Positions 18,257 through 27,463 of a stretch of DNA of 64,000 bases are shown in pieces. Location of the stretch: NCBI RefSeq assembly GCF_002250655.1, contig NZ_NOZR01000009.1, positions 62,001-126,000 on the forward strand. The letters run 5' to 3'. Position numbers and translations under genes: made by a program. Each line of letters starts with the position of its first letter. Position 1 is the stretch's first letter. Under the pieces are notes generated by a model. It saw nothing but the letters and a program-made list of their open reading frames with translations. It did no database searches and was not told the origin of the DNA. This DNA comes from Mycolicibacterium sphagni. Lineage in GTDB: Bacteria; Actinomycetota; Actinomycetes; Mycobacteriales; Mycobacteriaceae.

Positions 18257-18593
18257 ATTAAGGAGCAGATCACCCTATGGTGGCGGCGGTTACGCAATCC
18301 ATACATGGCGCTGCCAGGTATTGACACGACCTTGACGGGTGACTTTAGACCATTGCCGCGACCATGCGGGCACGGCGAGAATCTGTCCCATCGCCTCGAC
18401 TGACCGCCAGCGCAGAGGGGAGGCGCGGGATCTTCGTTAAAGCGCGATGGTTCGACGTAAAGAAACCGTCAACGGGCGCTGGACTGGCACCGGTGCGATC
18501 TAGCTTCGTCATGGTCCTCGATGCCGAGGGCCCGGCAGTGCTGCCCGGGCTATACGGGCCAGGACCTCATCGATTTGTCGTGAACGGAGAGAC
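18257..18593. other. Divergent control region between orphan kdpA and kdpF operon
   Basis: 337 nt with no clear gene. It holds a candidate rightward promoter, TTGACA (18321-18326) with a 17-nt spacer to TTTAGA (18344-18349). Downstream in the leader lies a GC-rich hairpin (about 18529-18550, GGCCCGGCAG against CTGCCCGGGC, one bulged base). Two similar elements, TTCGTTAAAG and TTCGACGTAAAG, lie at about 18433-18461 and could be a regulator site; KdpE is the obvious candidate but that is inference. Confidence 0.5.
18321..18349 (+). promoter_or_regulatory. Candidate kdp operon promoter
   Basis: Consensus -35 TTGACA (18321-18326), a 17-nt spacer and TTTAGA (18344-18349) as -10. The -35 is perfect, the -10 only partly matches. 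The resulting leader would be about 240 nt before the first ORF and would contain the GC-rich hairpin at 18529-18550. Confidence 0.35.
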
Positions 18594-18677
18594 ATGGGTG
18601 TCGTCATATTCCTTGTGCTGACAGTGGCGATCTTCGCCTTGCTCGGCCTGGTGCAGAAGTTGGTCGAGCGACTGTGA
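18594..18677 (+). CDS. Putative 27-aa membrane peptide translationally coupled to kdpF
   Basis: ATG at 18594 opens a 27-codon ORF starting [10 protein letters not shown] and ending QKLVERL: one transmembrane helix with a basic tail. Its TGA overlaps the GTG of kdpF (GTGA at 18674-18677). AACGGAGAGAC upstream is a usable ribosome-binding site. The size and topology resemble KdpF, but the PERF ending is absent. Either a second KdpF-like peptide or a leader ORF that sets kdpF translation. Confidence 0.5.
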   Translation: MGVVIFLVLTVAIFALLGLVQKLVERL

Positions 18678-18763
18678 GCTACGAGAACATCGTCGGGCTG
18701 ATCTTGTCCGTGTTGCTGGCGCTGTTTCTTTTCGCCGCACTGCTGTTTCCGGAGAGGTTCTAG
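18674..18763 (+). CDS. kdpF: KdpF, small stabilising subunit of K+-ATPase (29 aa)
   Basis: GTG at 18674; the peptide starts [16 protein letters not shown] and ends ALLFPERF, the usual KdpF form of one helix with a Pro-Glu-Arg/Lys-Phe end. KdpF stabilises the KdpABC complex in the membrane. It overlaps the preceding 27-codon ORF by 4 nt, and the last base of its TAG is the first of the kdpA GTG, so the three reading frames are tightly coupled. Confidence 0.9.
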   Translation: MSYENIVGLILSVLLALFLFAALLFPERF

Positions 18764-20433
18764 TGACTACGACATCGGCGGGGATCGTGTTCCTCGTCCT
18801 GCTGATCGCTGCGCTCGCGGCCGTGCACGTGCCGCTGGGCGACTACATGTACCGGGTCTACTCGTCGGAGAAGAACAACCGCGTCGAACGCGTCATCTAC
18901 CGGTTGATCGGGGCCGACCCCAAGTCGGAGCAGACCTGGGGCGCCTACGCGCGCAGCGTGCTGGCCTTCTCGGCGATCAGCATCCTGGTCCTGTTCGTCT
19001 TCCAATTGGTGCAGGGCAAGCTTCCGCTGCACCTCAACGACCCGGCCACGCCCATGACGCCGTCGCTGGCCTGGAACACCGCGGTCAGCTTCGTCACGAA
19101 CACCAACTGGCAGGCGTACTCGGGTGAGTCCACCCAGGGCCACCTGGTCCAGATGGCCGGCCTTGCCGTGCAGAACTTCGTGTCGGCCGCCGTCGGCATG
19201 GCCGTTGCCGTCGCGCTGGTGCGCGGGTTCGCCCGCCGGCACGCGACCGAACTCGGCAACTTCTGGGTCGACCTGGTGCGAGGAACCCTTCGCATACTGC
19301 TGCCGATCTCGATCCTCGCCGCCATCGTCCTGATCGCCGGTGGGGCGATCCAGAACTTCCATCTGCATGACCAGGTCGTCAACACCCTGGCCGGTAGCCC
19401 GCAAACCATCACCGGCGGCCCGGTCGCGTCCCAGGAAGCCATCAAAATGCTGGGCACCAACGGCGGTGGCTTCTTCAACGCCAACTCGGCGCATCCGTTC
19501 GAGAACCCCACCACGTGGACGAACTGGATACAGGTCTTCCTGCTGCTGGTGATCAGCTTCTCGCTACCGCGCACATTCGGCCGCATGGTGGACAGCAAGA
19601 GGCAGGGCTATGCCATTGCCGCGGTGATGGGCGTGCTTGCCACCATCAGCGTGGGCTTCATGATGTGGACGCAGCTGCAACACCACGGCACGGTGCCGAC
19701 CGCGATCGGGTCGGCGATGGAAGGCGTGGAACAGCGCTTCGGTGTAGCGGATTCGGCGGTCTTCGCCGATGCCACCACGCTGACGTCCACCGGCGCGATC
19801 GACTCCGCCCACGACTCCTACACCAGCCTCGGCGGCATGATGACGATGTTCAACATGCAGCTGGGCGAGGTCGCACCCGGCGGCACCGGATCCGGCCTGT
19901 ACGGCATGCTGATCCTCGCAGCCATCACGGTGTTCATCGCCGGCCTGATGGTCGGCCGCACACCGGAGTACCTGGGCAAGAAGATCAATCCGCGTGAGAT
20001 CAAGCTGGCCTCGGCCTATTTCCTGACCACTCCGCTGATCGTGCTGCTCGGCACCGCGGTGGCGATGGCGATGCCCGGGCAGCGGGCCGGGATGCTCAAC
20101 ACCGGGCCGCACGGCCTGTCCGAGGTGCTCTACGCGTTCACCTCGGCGGCCAACAACAACGGCTCGGCCTTCGCCGGCATCTCGGTCAACACCGTGTGGT
20201 ACAACACCGCCCTCGGCTTGACCATGGCCTTCGGCCGATTCCTGCCGATGATCCTGGTGCTCGCACTGGCCGGTTCGCTTGCCAGACAGGGACATACCCC
20301 CGAATCGATCGGAACACTGCCCACGCATCGCCCCCAGTTCGTCGGCATGGTCGCCGGCGTGACCGTCATCCTCGTGGCCCTCACCTTCTTGCCCATGCTC
20401 GCGCTTGGGCCCCTCGCCGAAGGAATTCACTAA
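18763..20433 (+). CDS. kdpA: K+-transporting ATPase subunit A
   Basis: Potassium-selective channel-like subunit of the KdpFABC pump, 556 aa. The four filter loops are intact: TNTNWQ at 112-117, [12 protein letters not shown] from 231, [15 protein letters not shown], and [10 protein letters not shown]. Begins at a GTG overlapping the kdpF stop. Canonical K+-binding residues are kept, in contrast with the divergently placed paralogue. Followed after 3 nt by kdpB. Expressed under K+ limitation through KdpDE in related bacteria. Confidence 0.97.
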   Translation: MTTTSAGIVFLVLLIAALAAVHVPLGDYMYRVYSSEKNNRVERVIYRLIGADPKSEQTWGAYARSVLAFSAISILVLFVFQLVQGKLPLHLNDPATPMTPSLAWNTAVSFVTNTNWQAYSGESTQGHLVQMAGLAVQNFVSAAVGMAVAVALVRGFARRHATELGNFWVDLVRGTLRILLPISILAAIVLIAGGAIQNFHLHDQVVNTLAGSPQTITGGPVASQEAIKMLGTNGGGFFNANSAHPFENPTTWTNWIQVFLLLVISFSLPRTFGRMVDSKRQGYAIAAVMGVLATISVGFMMWTQLQHHGTVPTAIGSAMEGVEQRFGVADSAVFADATTLTSTGAIDSAHDSYTSLGGMMTMFNMQLGEVAPGGTGSGLYGMLILAAITVFIAGLMVGRTPEYLGKKINPREIKLASAYFLTTPLIVLLGTAVAMAMPGQRAGMLNTGPHGLSEVLYAFTSAANNNGSAFAGISVNTVWYNTALGLTMAFGRFLPMILVLALAGSLARQGHTPESIGTLPTHRPQFVGMVAGVTVILVALTFLPMLALGPLAEGIH

Positions 20434-20436
20434 CCC

Positions 20437-22590
20437 ATGACAACTAGCACCATCGACTCCGCAGAAGAGTCGAAACACCAACCCAGCAGCGGCAAGAAGA
20501 ACCAGGTCCAAGGTGGCCTGCTCGACCCCAAGATGCTCTGGAAGGCCCTGCCGGACGCACTGGTCAAACTCGACCCTCGCACGCTGTGGCGCAACCCGGT
20601 CATGTTCATCGTCGAGGTCGGCGCCGTCTGGAGCACCATCCTGGCGATTCTCAGCCCGAGCTGGTTCGCCTGGCTGACGGTCTTCTGGCTCTGGTTGACG
20701 GTCGTATTCGCCAACCTCGCCGAAGCCGTGGCCGAAGGCCGCGGCAAAGCGCAGGCCGAAACACTGCGAAAGACCAAGGCCGACACCATGGCCCGCCGGC
20801 TGACCGGCTGGGAGTCCGGCGTTCCGGGCCGCGAGGAAGAGGTGGCCGCACCCCTGTTGCGCCAGGGTGACATCGTGGTGGTCGAAGCCGGCCAGGTCAT
20901 TCCCGGCGATGGCGACGTGGTCGAAGGTATTGCGTCCGTTGATGAATCGGCCATTACCGGTGAATCGGCCCCGGTGATCCGCGAGTCCGGTGGCGACCGC
21001 TCGGCGGTCACCGGCGGTACGACGGTGCTGTCGGATCGCATCGTCGTGAAGATCACCCAGAAACCTGGTGAGAGCTTCATCGACCGGATGATCACCCTTG
21101 TCGAGGGCGCCAACCGGCAGAAGACGCCCAACGAGATCGCGCTGAACATTCTGCTGGCGGCCTTGACGGTTATCTTCATCTTCGCCGTCGCAACACTGCA
21201 GCCGCTGGCGATCTTCTCCAAGGCCAACAATCCCGGGGTGCCCGACACGCTGTCGCTGACCACCAACGGTGTGTCCGGGATCGTGATGGTCTCGCTGTTG
21301 GTCTGCCTGATCCCGACGACGATCGGCGCGCTGCTGTCGGCGATCGGCATCGCCGGCATGGACCGGCTGGTGCAGCGCAACGTGCTCGCCATGTCGGGCC
21401 GCGCGGTCGAGGCCGCCGGTGACGTCAACACCCTGTTGCTGGACAAGACCGGCACCATCACGCTGGGCAACCGGCAGGCATCGGACTTCGTCCCGCTCTC
21501 CGGTGTTACGAACGAGCAACTCGCCGATGCCGCGCAGCTGTCCAGCCTGGCCGACGAGACTCCGGAGGGCCGCTCGATCGTGGTGTTCGCCAAGTCGAAC
21601 TTCGGCCTGCGGGCACGCACGCCGGGCGAGTTGGTCAACGCGGAGTGGGTGGAATTCACGGCAACCACCCGGATGTCCGGGGTGAACCTGGACAACGGCC
21701 ATCTGCTGCGCAAGGGTGCCGCCAGCTCGGTCGCCGACTGGGTCCGCGGCGAGGGCGGTACCGTACCAACGGAACTCGGCATCATCGTCGATGGCATCTC
21801 CGCCGGCGGTGGCACTCCGCTTGTCGTCGGCCAGGTGGTGGACGGTAAAGCCGAGGTGCTCGGCGTCATCCACCTCAAGGACGTCGTCAAGCAGGGCATG
21901 CGCGAACGCTTCGACGAGATGCGCAAGATGGGCATCCGTACGGTGATGATCACCGGTGACAACCCGTTGACCGCCAAGGCGATCGCCGACGAGGCCGGCG
22001 TGGACGACTTCCTCGCCGAAGCCACACCCGAGGACAAGCTCGCGCTCATCAAGCGCGAGCAGGAGGGCGGCAAGCTGGTCGCTATGACCGGCGACGGCAC
22101 CAACGATGCACCGGCGCTGGCCCAGGCCGATGTCGGCGTGGCGATGAACACCGGCACCTCGGCGGCCAAAGAGGCCGGCAATATGGTCGACCTGGATTCC
22201 GACCCGACGAAACTCATCGAGATCGTCGAGATCGGCAAGCAGCTGTTGATCACCCGCGGTGCTCTCACCACGTTCTCGATCGCCAACGACATCGCCAAGT
22301 ACTTCGCCATCATTCCCGCGATGTTCGTCGCGTTGTTCCCCGGCCTGGATCTGCTCAACATCATGCGGCTGCACAGTCCGCAATCGGCGATCCTGTCCGC
22401 GGTCATCTTCAACGCTATCGTCATCGTCGCGCTGATCCCGTTGTCGCTGAGGGGTGTTCGTTACACCCCTAGCAGCGCGTCAAAGCTGTTGAGCCGAAAC
22501 CTCTACATCTACGGTCTCGGCGGCATCATCGCTCCGTTCATCGGGATCAAGCTGATCGATCTCGTCATCCAATTCTTGCCAGGGATGTGA
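20437..22590 (+). CDS. kdpB: K+-transporting P-type ATPase subunit B
   Basis: Catalytic P-type ATPase subunit, 717 aa. The phosphorylated aspartate is Asp336 in [12 protein letters not shown]. The actuator motif is ITGESAPV; the hinge motif is [11 protein letters not shown]. The TGES serine, which in E. coli KdpB is an inhibitory phosphorylation site, is present. Begins 3 nt after kdpA and ends 1 nt before kdpC. A very long ORF on the opposite strand here is a GC-content artefact. Confidence 0.98.
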   Translation: MTTSTIDSAEESKHQPSSGKKNQVQGGLLDPKMLWKALPDALVKLDPRTLWRNPVMFIVEVGAVWSTILAILSPSWFAWLTVFWLWLTVVFANLAEAVAEGRGKAQAETLRKTKADTMARRLTGWESGVPGREEEVAAPLLRQGDIVVVEAGQVIPGDGDVVEGIASVDESAITGESAPVIRESGGDRSAVTGGTTVLSDRIVVKITQKPGESFIDRMITLVEGANRQKTPNEIALNILLAALTVIFIFAVATLQPLAIFSKANNPGVPDTLSLTTNGVSGIVMVSLLVCLIPTTIGALLSAIGIAGMDRLVQRNVLAMSGRAVEAAGDVNTLLLDKTGTITLGNRQASDFVPLSGVTNEQLADAAQLSSLADETPEGRSIVVFAKSNFGLRARTPGELVNAEWVEFTATTRMSGVNLDNGHLLRKGAASSVADWVRGEGGTVPTELGIIVDGISAGGGTPLVVGQVVDGKAEVLGVIHLKDVVKQGMRERFDEMRKMGIRTVMITGDNPLTAKAIADEAGVDDFLAEATPEDKLALIKREQEGGKLVAMTGDGTNDAPALAQADVGVAMNTGTSAAKEAGNMVDLDSDPTKLIEIVEIGKQLLITRGALTTFSIANDIAKYFAIIPAMFVALFPGLDLLNIMRLHSPQSAILSAVIFNAIVIVALIPLSLRGVRYTPSSASKLLSRNLYIYGLGGIIAPFIGIKLIDLVIQFLPGM

Positions 22591-22591
22591 C

Positions 22592-23515
22592 ATGAAATTC
22601 TCCAACCTCATTCGCCAACACTGGGCAGCGCTGCGCGCGCTGCTGGTGCTCACGGTCATAGTCGGTATCGGCTACCCGCTTTTCATCTGGCTGGTGGCGC
22701 AGATCCCAGGCTTGAATGACAAGGCCAACGGGTCGATCATCGAGGTCAATGGGAAGCCGGTCGGCAGCAGCCTGATCGGCCAGCTGTTCACCGACTCCAA
22801 CGGCAACCCGTTACCGCAGTACTTCCAGAGCCGCCCCTCGGCGGCGGGCACTGGCTACGACCCGCTGAACAGCGGTGCAAGCAACCTCGGACCGGAGAGC
22901 ATCCTTGATACACCGGCAGACCCGTCGTTGCTGGCGCAGGGTAAGAAACCTGCCGATGCCGGATTCAAGGCAAGTCTGCTGACAACCGTATGCAGCAACA
23001 GTCAGTCCGTCGGACAGCTCGAAGGCGTCGATGGATCGCGTCCTTTCTGCACCGGCGACGGTGTCGGCGCGGTGCTCTCGGTCATCGGTCCCCGTGACTC
23101 GCGCGGCAACGTGATGCAGCCGACCAAGGTCGTCAGCGTCAACGAACCCTGCGAGACCACCACGCGTCCGTTCCTCGACATCTACGAGGGTGTGCGGGTG
23201 GAGTGCGCGAAGTTCGGCGAGGACTACACCGTCGGTCAGATCGTGCCGATCATCGGTGCGGCGTCGAGTGACCCCGCGGTGCCTGCCGACGCCGTGACCG
23301 CCAGCGGCAGCGGCCTGGACCCGAACATCTCGCCCGCCTACGCTGATCTGCAGATCGCCCGGGTCGCGAAGACCCGCGGCGTCAGCGTCGATCAGATCCG
23401 CCAGCTGGTCGCCGACCACACCGACGGCCGTACGCTGGGCTTCCTCGGCGAACCGCGGGTCAACGTCCTCGAGCTCAACGTTGCGCTGGACGAGAAGTAC
23501 CCCAACAAGAGCTGA
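22592..23515 (+). CDS. kdpC: K+-transporting ATPase subunit C with enlarged central region
   Basis: Single N-terminal transmembrane helix and periplasmic-type domain that aids K+ binding. Start and end are standard: GYPLFIWLVAQIPGLNDKANG, IGQLFTDSNGNPLPQYFQSRPSA, and the C-terminal SGSGLDPNISPAYADLQIARVA. At 307 aa it is about 110 residues longer than E. coli KdpC (about 190). The extra sequence is a central insert (roughly residues 105-235) containing three or four cysteines. Long KdpC forms may be common in actinobacteria; the insert function is unknown. Confidence 0.93.
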   Translation: MKFSNLIRQHWAALRALLVLTVIVGIGYPLFIWLVAQIPGLNDKANGSIIEVNGKPVGSSLIGQLFTDSNGNPLPQYFQSRPSAAGTGYDPLNSGASNLGPESILDTPADPSLLAQGKKPADAGFKASLLTTVCSNSQSVGQLEGVDGSRPFCTGDGVGAVLSVIGPRDSRGNVMQPTKVVSVNEPCETTTRPFLDIYEGVRVECAKFGEDYTVGQIVPIIGAASSDPAVPADAVTASGSGLDPNISPAYADLQIARVAKTRGVSVDQIRQLVADHTDGRTLGFLGEPRVNVLELNVALDEKYPNKS

Positions 23516-23521
23516 TGAGCA

Positions 23522-26146
23522 GTGGATGATAAACGTGTGGACACCGTCCAACCGCCACGCGTGACGTCCGGCGGCGAACCGCCGCCGGACACGTCGTCAG
23601 ACAGTGGTGCGCAGCCCGCCCCGAACGGCCACAAGCCGAAACGAGGCGAGCTGCGCATCTACCTCGGGGCTGCACCTGGCGTTGGCAAGACGTTCGCGAT
23701 GCTCGGCGAAGCGCACCGGCGGATCGAACGCGGCACCGACTTGGTGGCGGCCGTGATCGAGACACACGGCCGCAAGAAGACCGCCGAGCTGCTCGACGAC
23801 ATCGAGATCATCCCGCCGCGCTATATCGACTACCGCGGCAGCCGATTCCCCGAGCTTGACGTGCCTGCCGTGCTGGCCCGTAAGCCGCAGGTCGTGCTGG
23901 TCGACGAACTCGCCCACACCAACACCCCGGGTAGCAAGAACCCCAAGCGCTGGCAGGACGTCGAAGAACTGCTCGACGCGGGCATCACCGTGATCTCCAC
24001 GGTCAACGTCCAGCACCTGGAGAGCCTCAACGATGTCGTCGCACAGATAACCGGTATCGAGCAACAAGAGACGGTCCCCGACGAGATCGTCCGAAGCGCG
24101 TCGCAGATCGAGTTGGTGGACATCACTCCGGAAGCCCTGCGGCGCAGGCTTTCTCATGGAAACGTGTACGCCCCGGAGAAGGTGGACGCCGCGCTGTCCA
24201 ACTACTTCCGCCGAGGAAACCTCACCGCGCTGCGCGAACTGGCGCTGCTGTGGCTGGCCGATCAGGTCGACGCGGCCCTGGCCAAGTACCGCGCCGACAA
24301 CAAGATCACTGCGACCTGGGAGGCTCGAGAACGCGTCGTTGTCGCTGTCACCGGCGGGCCCGAATCGGAGACGTTGGTACGCAGGGCATCCCGGATCGCG
24401 TCGAAGTCCAGCGCGGAGCTGATGGTTGTGCACGTGGTGCGCGGCGACGGCCTGTCAGGGGTGTCGGCTCCACAGATGGGCAAGGTGCGCGAGCTCGCGA
24501 CCAGCTTCGGCGCCACGGTGCACACCGTCGTCGGCGACGAGGTGCCCAGCGCACTACTCGACTTCGCACGCGAGATGAACGCCACCCAATTGGTGATCGG
24601 CACGTCACGACGATCGCGATGGGCCCGCGTCTTCGACGAGGGCATCGGGGCTGCGATCGTGCAGAACTCGGGCAAGATCGACGTCCACATGGTGACCCAT
24701 GAGGAGTCCAAGCGCGGCTTCGTGTGGCGGCCGACGTCCCCGCGTGAGCGCCGCGTGGTCTCCTGGCTGGCCGCGGTGGTCGTGCCGTCGATCATTTGCG
24801 CCATCACCGTCGCGTTTCTGGACAACTACCTCGCTATCGGCGGCGAGAGCGCACTGTTCTTCGTCGGAGTGTTGATCGTCGCGCTGCTCGGGGGCGTGGC
24901 GCCGGCGATCCTCTCGGCGATGCTGTCCGGGCTGCTGTTGAACTACTTCCTGACCGAGCCGCGCTATACCTTCACCATTGCCGAGCCGGACGCCGCCGTC
25001 ACCGAGATCGTGCTCCTGCTCATGGCGATCGCGGTCGCCGTGCTGGTCGACGGTGCCGCCAAACGCGCCAGGGAGGCCAGGCACGCTTCCCAGGAGGCCG
25101 AGCTGCTCACCCTGTTCTCCGGCGCAGTGCTGCGCGGCGCGGACTTGGAGACACTGCTGGAACGGGTGCGGGAAACCTACTCACAGCGCGCTGTCAGCAT
25201 GCTGCGCGTGCGCGGACAAGACGAGAAAATTGTTGCCTGCGTGGGCAAAGATCCTTGTGTGACAGTGGATTCCGCCGACACCGCCATCGAAGTGGGCGAC
25301 GACGAGTTCTGGATGCTGATGTCGGGGCGCAGCCTGCCCGCCCGCGACCGGCGGGTGCTCACGGCCGTCGCCAAACAGGCCGCCGGGCTGGTCCGCCAGC
25401 GGGAACTGGCCGCGGAGGCCAGCAAAGCCGACGCCATCGAGAAGGCCGACGAACTGCGCCGCTCCCTGCTCTCGGCGGTCAGCCATGACCTGCGCACACC
25501 CCTGGCCGCAGCCAAGGCGGCGGTGTCGAGCCTGCGTTCCGAGGACATCGGGTTCTCCGAGGAGGACACAGCCGAGCTGCTGGCCACCGTCGAGGAATCG
25601 GTCGACCAGCTGACCGCACTGGTGGACAACCTGCTCGACTCGTCGCGGCTGGCTGCCGGAGTGGTCCGGCCCGAGCTCAAGCGGGTGTACCTCGAAGAGG
25701 TGGTCCAACGCGCGCTGCTGAGCATCAGTCGCGGGTCGACCGGGTTTGGCGCCAAGGGGCTCAGCCGTATCAAAGTCGACGTCGGCGACGCGGTGGCGAT
25801 GGCCGATGCCGGCCTGCTGGAGAGGGTGCTGGCCAACCTGATCGACAACGCACTTCGCTACGCACCGACGTCCATCGTGCGCGTCAACGCGGGCTGGGTC
25901 GGCGATCGGATGCTGATCAACGTCATCGACGAAGGCCCCGGCGTGCCCCGGGGCACTGAGGAGCAGCTGTTCGAGCCGTTCCAGCGGTTCGGCGACCGGA
26001 ACAACAAATACGGTGTCGGCCTTGGCCTTTCGGTGGCCCGCGGTTTCGTCGAGGCGATGGGCGGAACAATCTCGGCCACCGACACCCCCGGGGGTGGCCT
26101 GACCGTCATCGTCGACCTTGCCGCGCCGCCCGAGGGCCGGCCGTGA
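23522..26146 (+). CDS. kdpD: Osmosensitive K+ channel sensor histidine kinase KdpD
   Basis: 874 aa from a GTG at 23522. The N-terminal KdpD domain contains Walker A GAAPGVGKTFAM near residues 48-60, followed by a USP-like domain (about 270-390). Then come four transmembrane helices (DUF4118, about 410-510) and a GAF-like segment. The dimerisation domain has His655 in AVSHDLRTPLAA, and the ATPase domain has NLIDNALRYAP, DEGPGVP and GVGLGLSVA. Senses low K+/ionic stress and phosphorylates KdpE; in other bacteria the USP region binds c-di-AMP. Confidence 0.97.
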   Translation: MDDKRVDTVQPPRVTSGGEPPPDTSSDSGAQPAPNGHKPKRGELRIYLGAAPGVGKTFAMLGEAHRRIERGTDLVAAVIETHGRKKTAELLDDIEIIPPRYIDYRGSRFPELDVPAVLARKPQVVLVDELAHTNTPGSKNPKRWQDVEELLDAGITVISTVNVQHLESLNDVVAQITGIEQQETVPDEIVRSASQIELVDITPEALRRRLSHGNVYAPEKVDAALSNYFRRGNLTALRELALLWLADQVDAALAKYRADNKITATWEARERVVVAVTGGPESETLVRRASRIASKSSAELMVVHVVRGDGLSGVSAPQMGKVRELATSFGATVHTVVGDEVPSALLDFAREMNATQLVIGTSRRSRWARVFDEGIGAAIVQNSGKIDVHMVTHEESKRGFVWRPTSPRERRVVSWLAAVVVPSIICAITVAFLDNYLAIGGESALFFVGVLIVALLGGVAPAILSAMLSGLLLNYFLTEPRYTFTIAEPDAAVTEIVLLLMAIAVAVLVDGAAKRAREARHASQEAELLTLFSGAVLRGADLETLLERVRETYSQRAVSMLRVRGQDEKIVACVGKDPCVTVDSADTAIEVGDDEFWMLMSGRSLPARDRRVLTAVAKQAAGLVRQRELAAEASKADAIEKADELRRSLLSAVSHDLRTPLAAAKAAVSSLRSEDIGFSEEDTAELLATVEESVDQLTALVDNLLDSSRLAAGVVRPELKRVYLEEVVQRALLSISRGSTGFGAKGLSRIKVDVGDAVAMADAGLLERVLANLIDNALRYAPTSIVRVNAGWVGDRMLINVIDEGPGVPRGTEEQLFEPFQRFGDRNNKYGVGLGLSVARGFVEAMGGTISATDTPGGGLTVIVDLAAPPEGRP

Positions 26147-26829
26147 GCAAGGTCAAGGTGCTGGTGATCGACGACGAGCCACAGATCCTGCGAGCGTTGC
26201 GAATCAATCTCAGCGTGCGCGGCTACGAGGTGATCACCGCTGCGACCGGTGCGGGGGCGTTGAAGGCGGCCGCAGACCACCGGCCCGACGTGATCGTGCT
26301 CGACCTGGGGCTGCCCGATATGGACGGTATCGAGGTCCTCGGCGGTCTGCGCGGCTGGCTGGGCGCACCGGTGATCGTGCTGTCAGCCCGCACCGACTCC
26401 GCCGAGAAGGTCGAGGCCCTCGACGCCGGTGCCGACGACTACGTGACGAAGCCGTTTGGCATGGACGAGTTTTTGGCCCGGCTTCGCGCGGCGGTGCGCC
26501 GCGCCGCCGCTGCCTCGGAAACCGACGAGCCGGTGGTCGAAACCGACGCTTTCACCGTTGATCTGGCGACCAAGAAGGTGATCAAGAACGGCGCCGAAGT
26601 GCACCTGACGCCCACCGAGTGGGGCATGCTCGAGATGCTGGTGCGCAACCGCGGCAAATTGGTCGGCCGCGAAGAGTTGCTGAAAGAGGTCTGGGGTCCG
26701 GCCTACGCCAAGGAGACCCACTACCTGCGGGTGTATCTGGCGCAGCTGCGGCGCAAGCTCGAGGATGACCCGTCGCATCCCCGCCATCTGCTGACCGAAG
26801 CGGGCATGGGCTATCGCTTCCAGCAGTGA
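26143..26829 (+). CDS. kdpE: KDP operon response regulator KdpE
   Basis: OmpR/PhoB-family regulator, 228 aa. Receiver domain residues: Asp10-Asp11, phospho-acceptor Asp54 in VLDLGLPDMDG, and the TKPFG lysine. The C-terminal winged helix contains HLTPTEWGMLEMLVRNRGKL and ends in YRFQQ. The GTG overlaps the kdpD TGA (GTGA). Co-located with kdpFABCD, whose transcription it should activate at low K+. Confidence 0.97.
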   Translation: MSKVKVLVIDDEPQILRALRINLSVRGYEVITAATGAGALKAAADHRPDVIVLDLGLPDMDGIEVLGGLRGWLGAPVIVLSARTDSAEKVEALDAGADDYVTKPFGMDEFLARLRAAVRRAAAASETDEPVVETDAFTVDLATKKVIKNGAEVHLTPTEWGMLEMLVRNRGKLVGREELLKEVWGPAYAKETHYLRVYLAQLRRKLEDDPSHPRHLLTEAGMGYRFQQ

Positions 26830-26924
26830 CGCCATTCGATACCCGCCGGCATCAGGAAATCGCTGCCGCGCGGGTCGGCCGCGAACTATCGTCGAAGCCA
26901 CCGGGGCGAAGGAGATGAGTTGTC

Positions 26925-27029
26925 ATGAACGAGCCCAAACACACTGGAGGCTGTACCTGTCGCTGTAATGCCTGCGACGGCGGCCATCACTGTCACAACA
27001 TCGGCAGCGGCTGCAAGGTCAAGCTCTAG
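26925..27029 (+). CDS. 34-aa Cys/His-rich protein, possible metallothionein-like metal binder
   Basis: ATG at 26925 with a strong GAAGGAGA about 9 nt upstream; TAG at 27027. Six cysteines (10, 12, 14, 17, 23, 30) and four histidines (6, 21, 22, 24) in 34 residues, with the cluster GGCTCRCNACDGGHHCH and a basic tail CKVKL. The Cys/His density is that of a metal-binding peptide. It does not look like the mycobacterial copper metallothionein MymT as I remember it, so I give no gene name. It is followed in the opposite direction by a small winged-helix regulator. Confidence 0.6.
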   Translation: MNEPKHTGGCTCRCNACDGGHHCHNIGSGCKVKL

Positions 27030-27031
27030 TC

Positions 27032-27355
27032 CTAGTCGTACAGCGCCGTCCAGACGGTGAATCTCGACAGCAGCTCGACGATGTCTCGGCCGCGTTCGCT
27101 GTGCTGATACAGCGAGTCGTTCGAACCGATGCCATCGCAGCTGCCCGGCATACCGCTGATGACCAGCCCTGTGACGACCAGATCACGTAGCGCTTGGACA
27201 AGATTCCGCCGTGCGCCGGGAATTTCGGACTGAATCTCGGCGATGGTCAGCGGTCCATCCGTCAGCACGTCGAGCACGTCGACGAGATAGGGCCGGCTTA
27301 TGAGCTCGCGCAGATGCGCTCGGCTGCCCCATTGGTCCAGACCACAATCCGACAT
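27032..27355 (-). CDS. Small winged-helix transcriptional regulator (HxlR/ArsR-like)
   Basis: 107 aa from the ATG at 27355 (begins MSDCGLDQWGSR); a longer frame exists upstream but lacks support. The centre reads ISRPYLVDVLDVLTDGPLT, then IQSEIPGARRNLVQALRDL, which fits a helix-turn-helix, followed by a wing region (LYQHSERGRDI). Two cysteines (Cys4 and one in PGSCDG) are available for metal or redox sensing. It ends 2 nt from the stop of the Cys/His-rich gene, on the opposite strand. Target genes unknown; the KimA-like gene is divergent from it. Confidence 0.6.
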   Translation of the reverse strand: MSDCGLDQWGSRAHLRELISRPYLVDVLDVLTDGPLTIAEIQSEIPGARRNLVQALRDLVVTGLVISGMPGSCDGIGSNDSLYQHSERGRDIVELLSRFTVWTALYD

Positions 27356-27463
27356 AGGGCGCCAACGTAGGGCAACTGCAAGCCGCGCCACACCAACGTT
27401 TGCGGAATTCGAACATCGCAAACGTCAATCTTTACGAAATCCCTACGGCCTGCGCTGCGCCGC

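Noticed and set aside
18364..18621. 85-codon rightward ORF across the kdp leader
   Set aside because: It would overlap the 27-codon ORF and kdp leader, and lacks a start signal and domain.
19564..22383. 939-codon open frame antisense to kdpA/kdpB (and another of 664 codons)
   Set aside because: It lies opposite two well-identified genes, its translation is His/Arg/Gly/Asp-rich low complexity with no domain, and long antisense frames are expected at this GC content.
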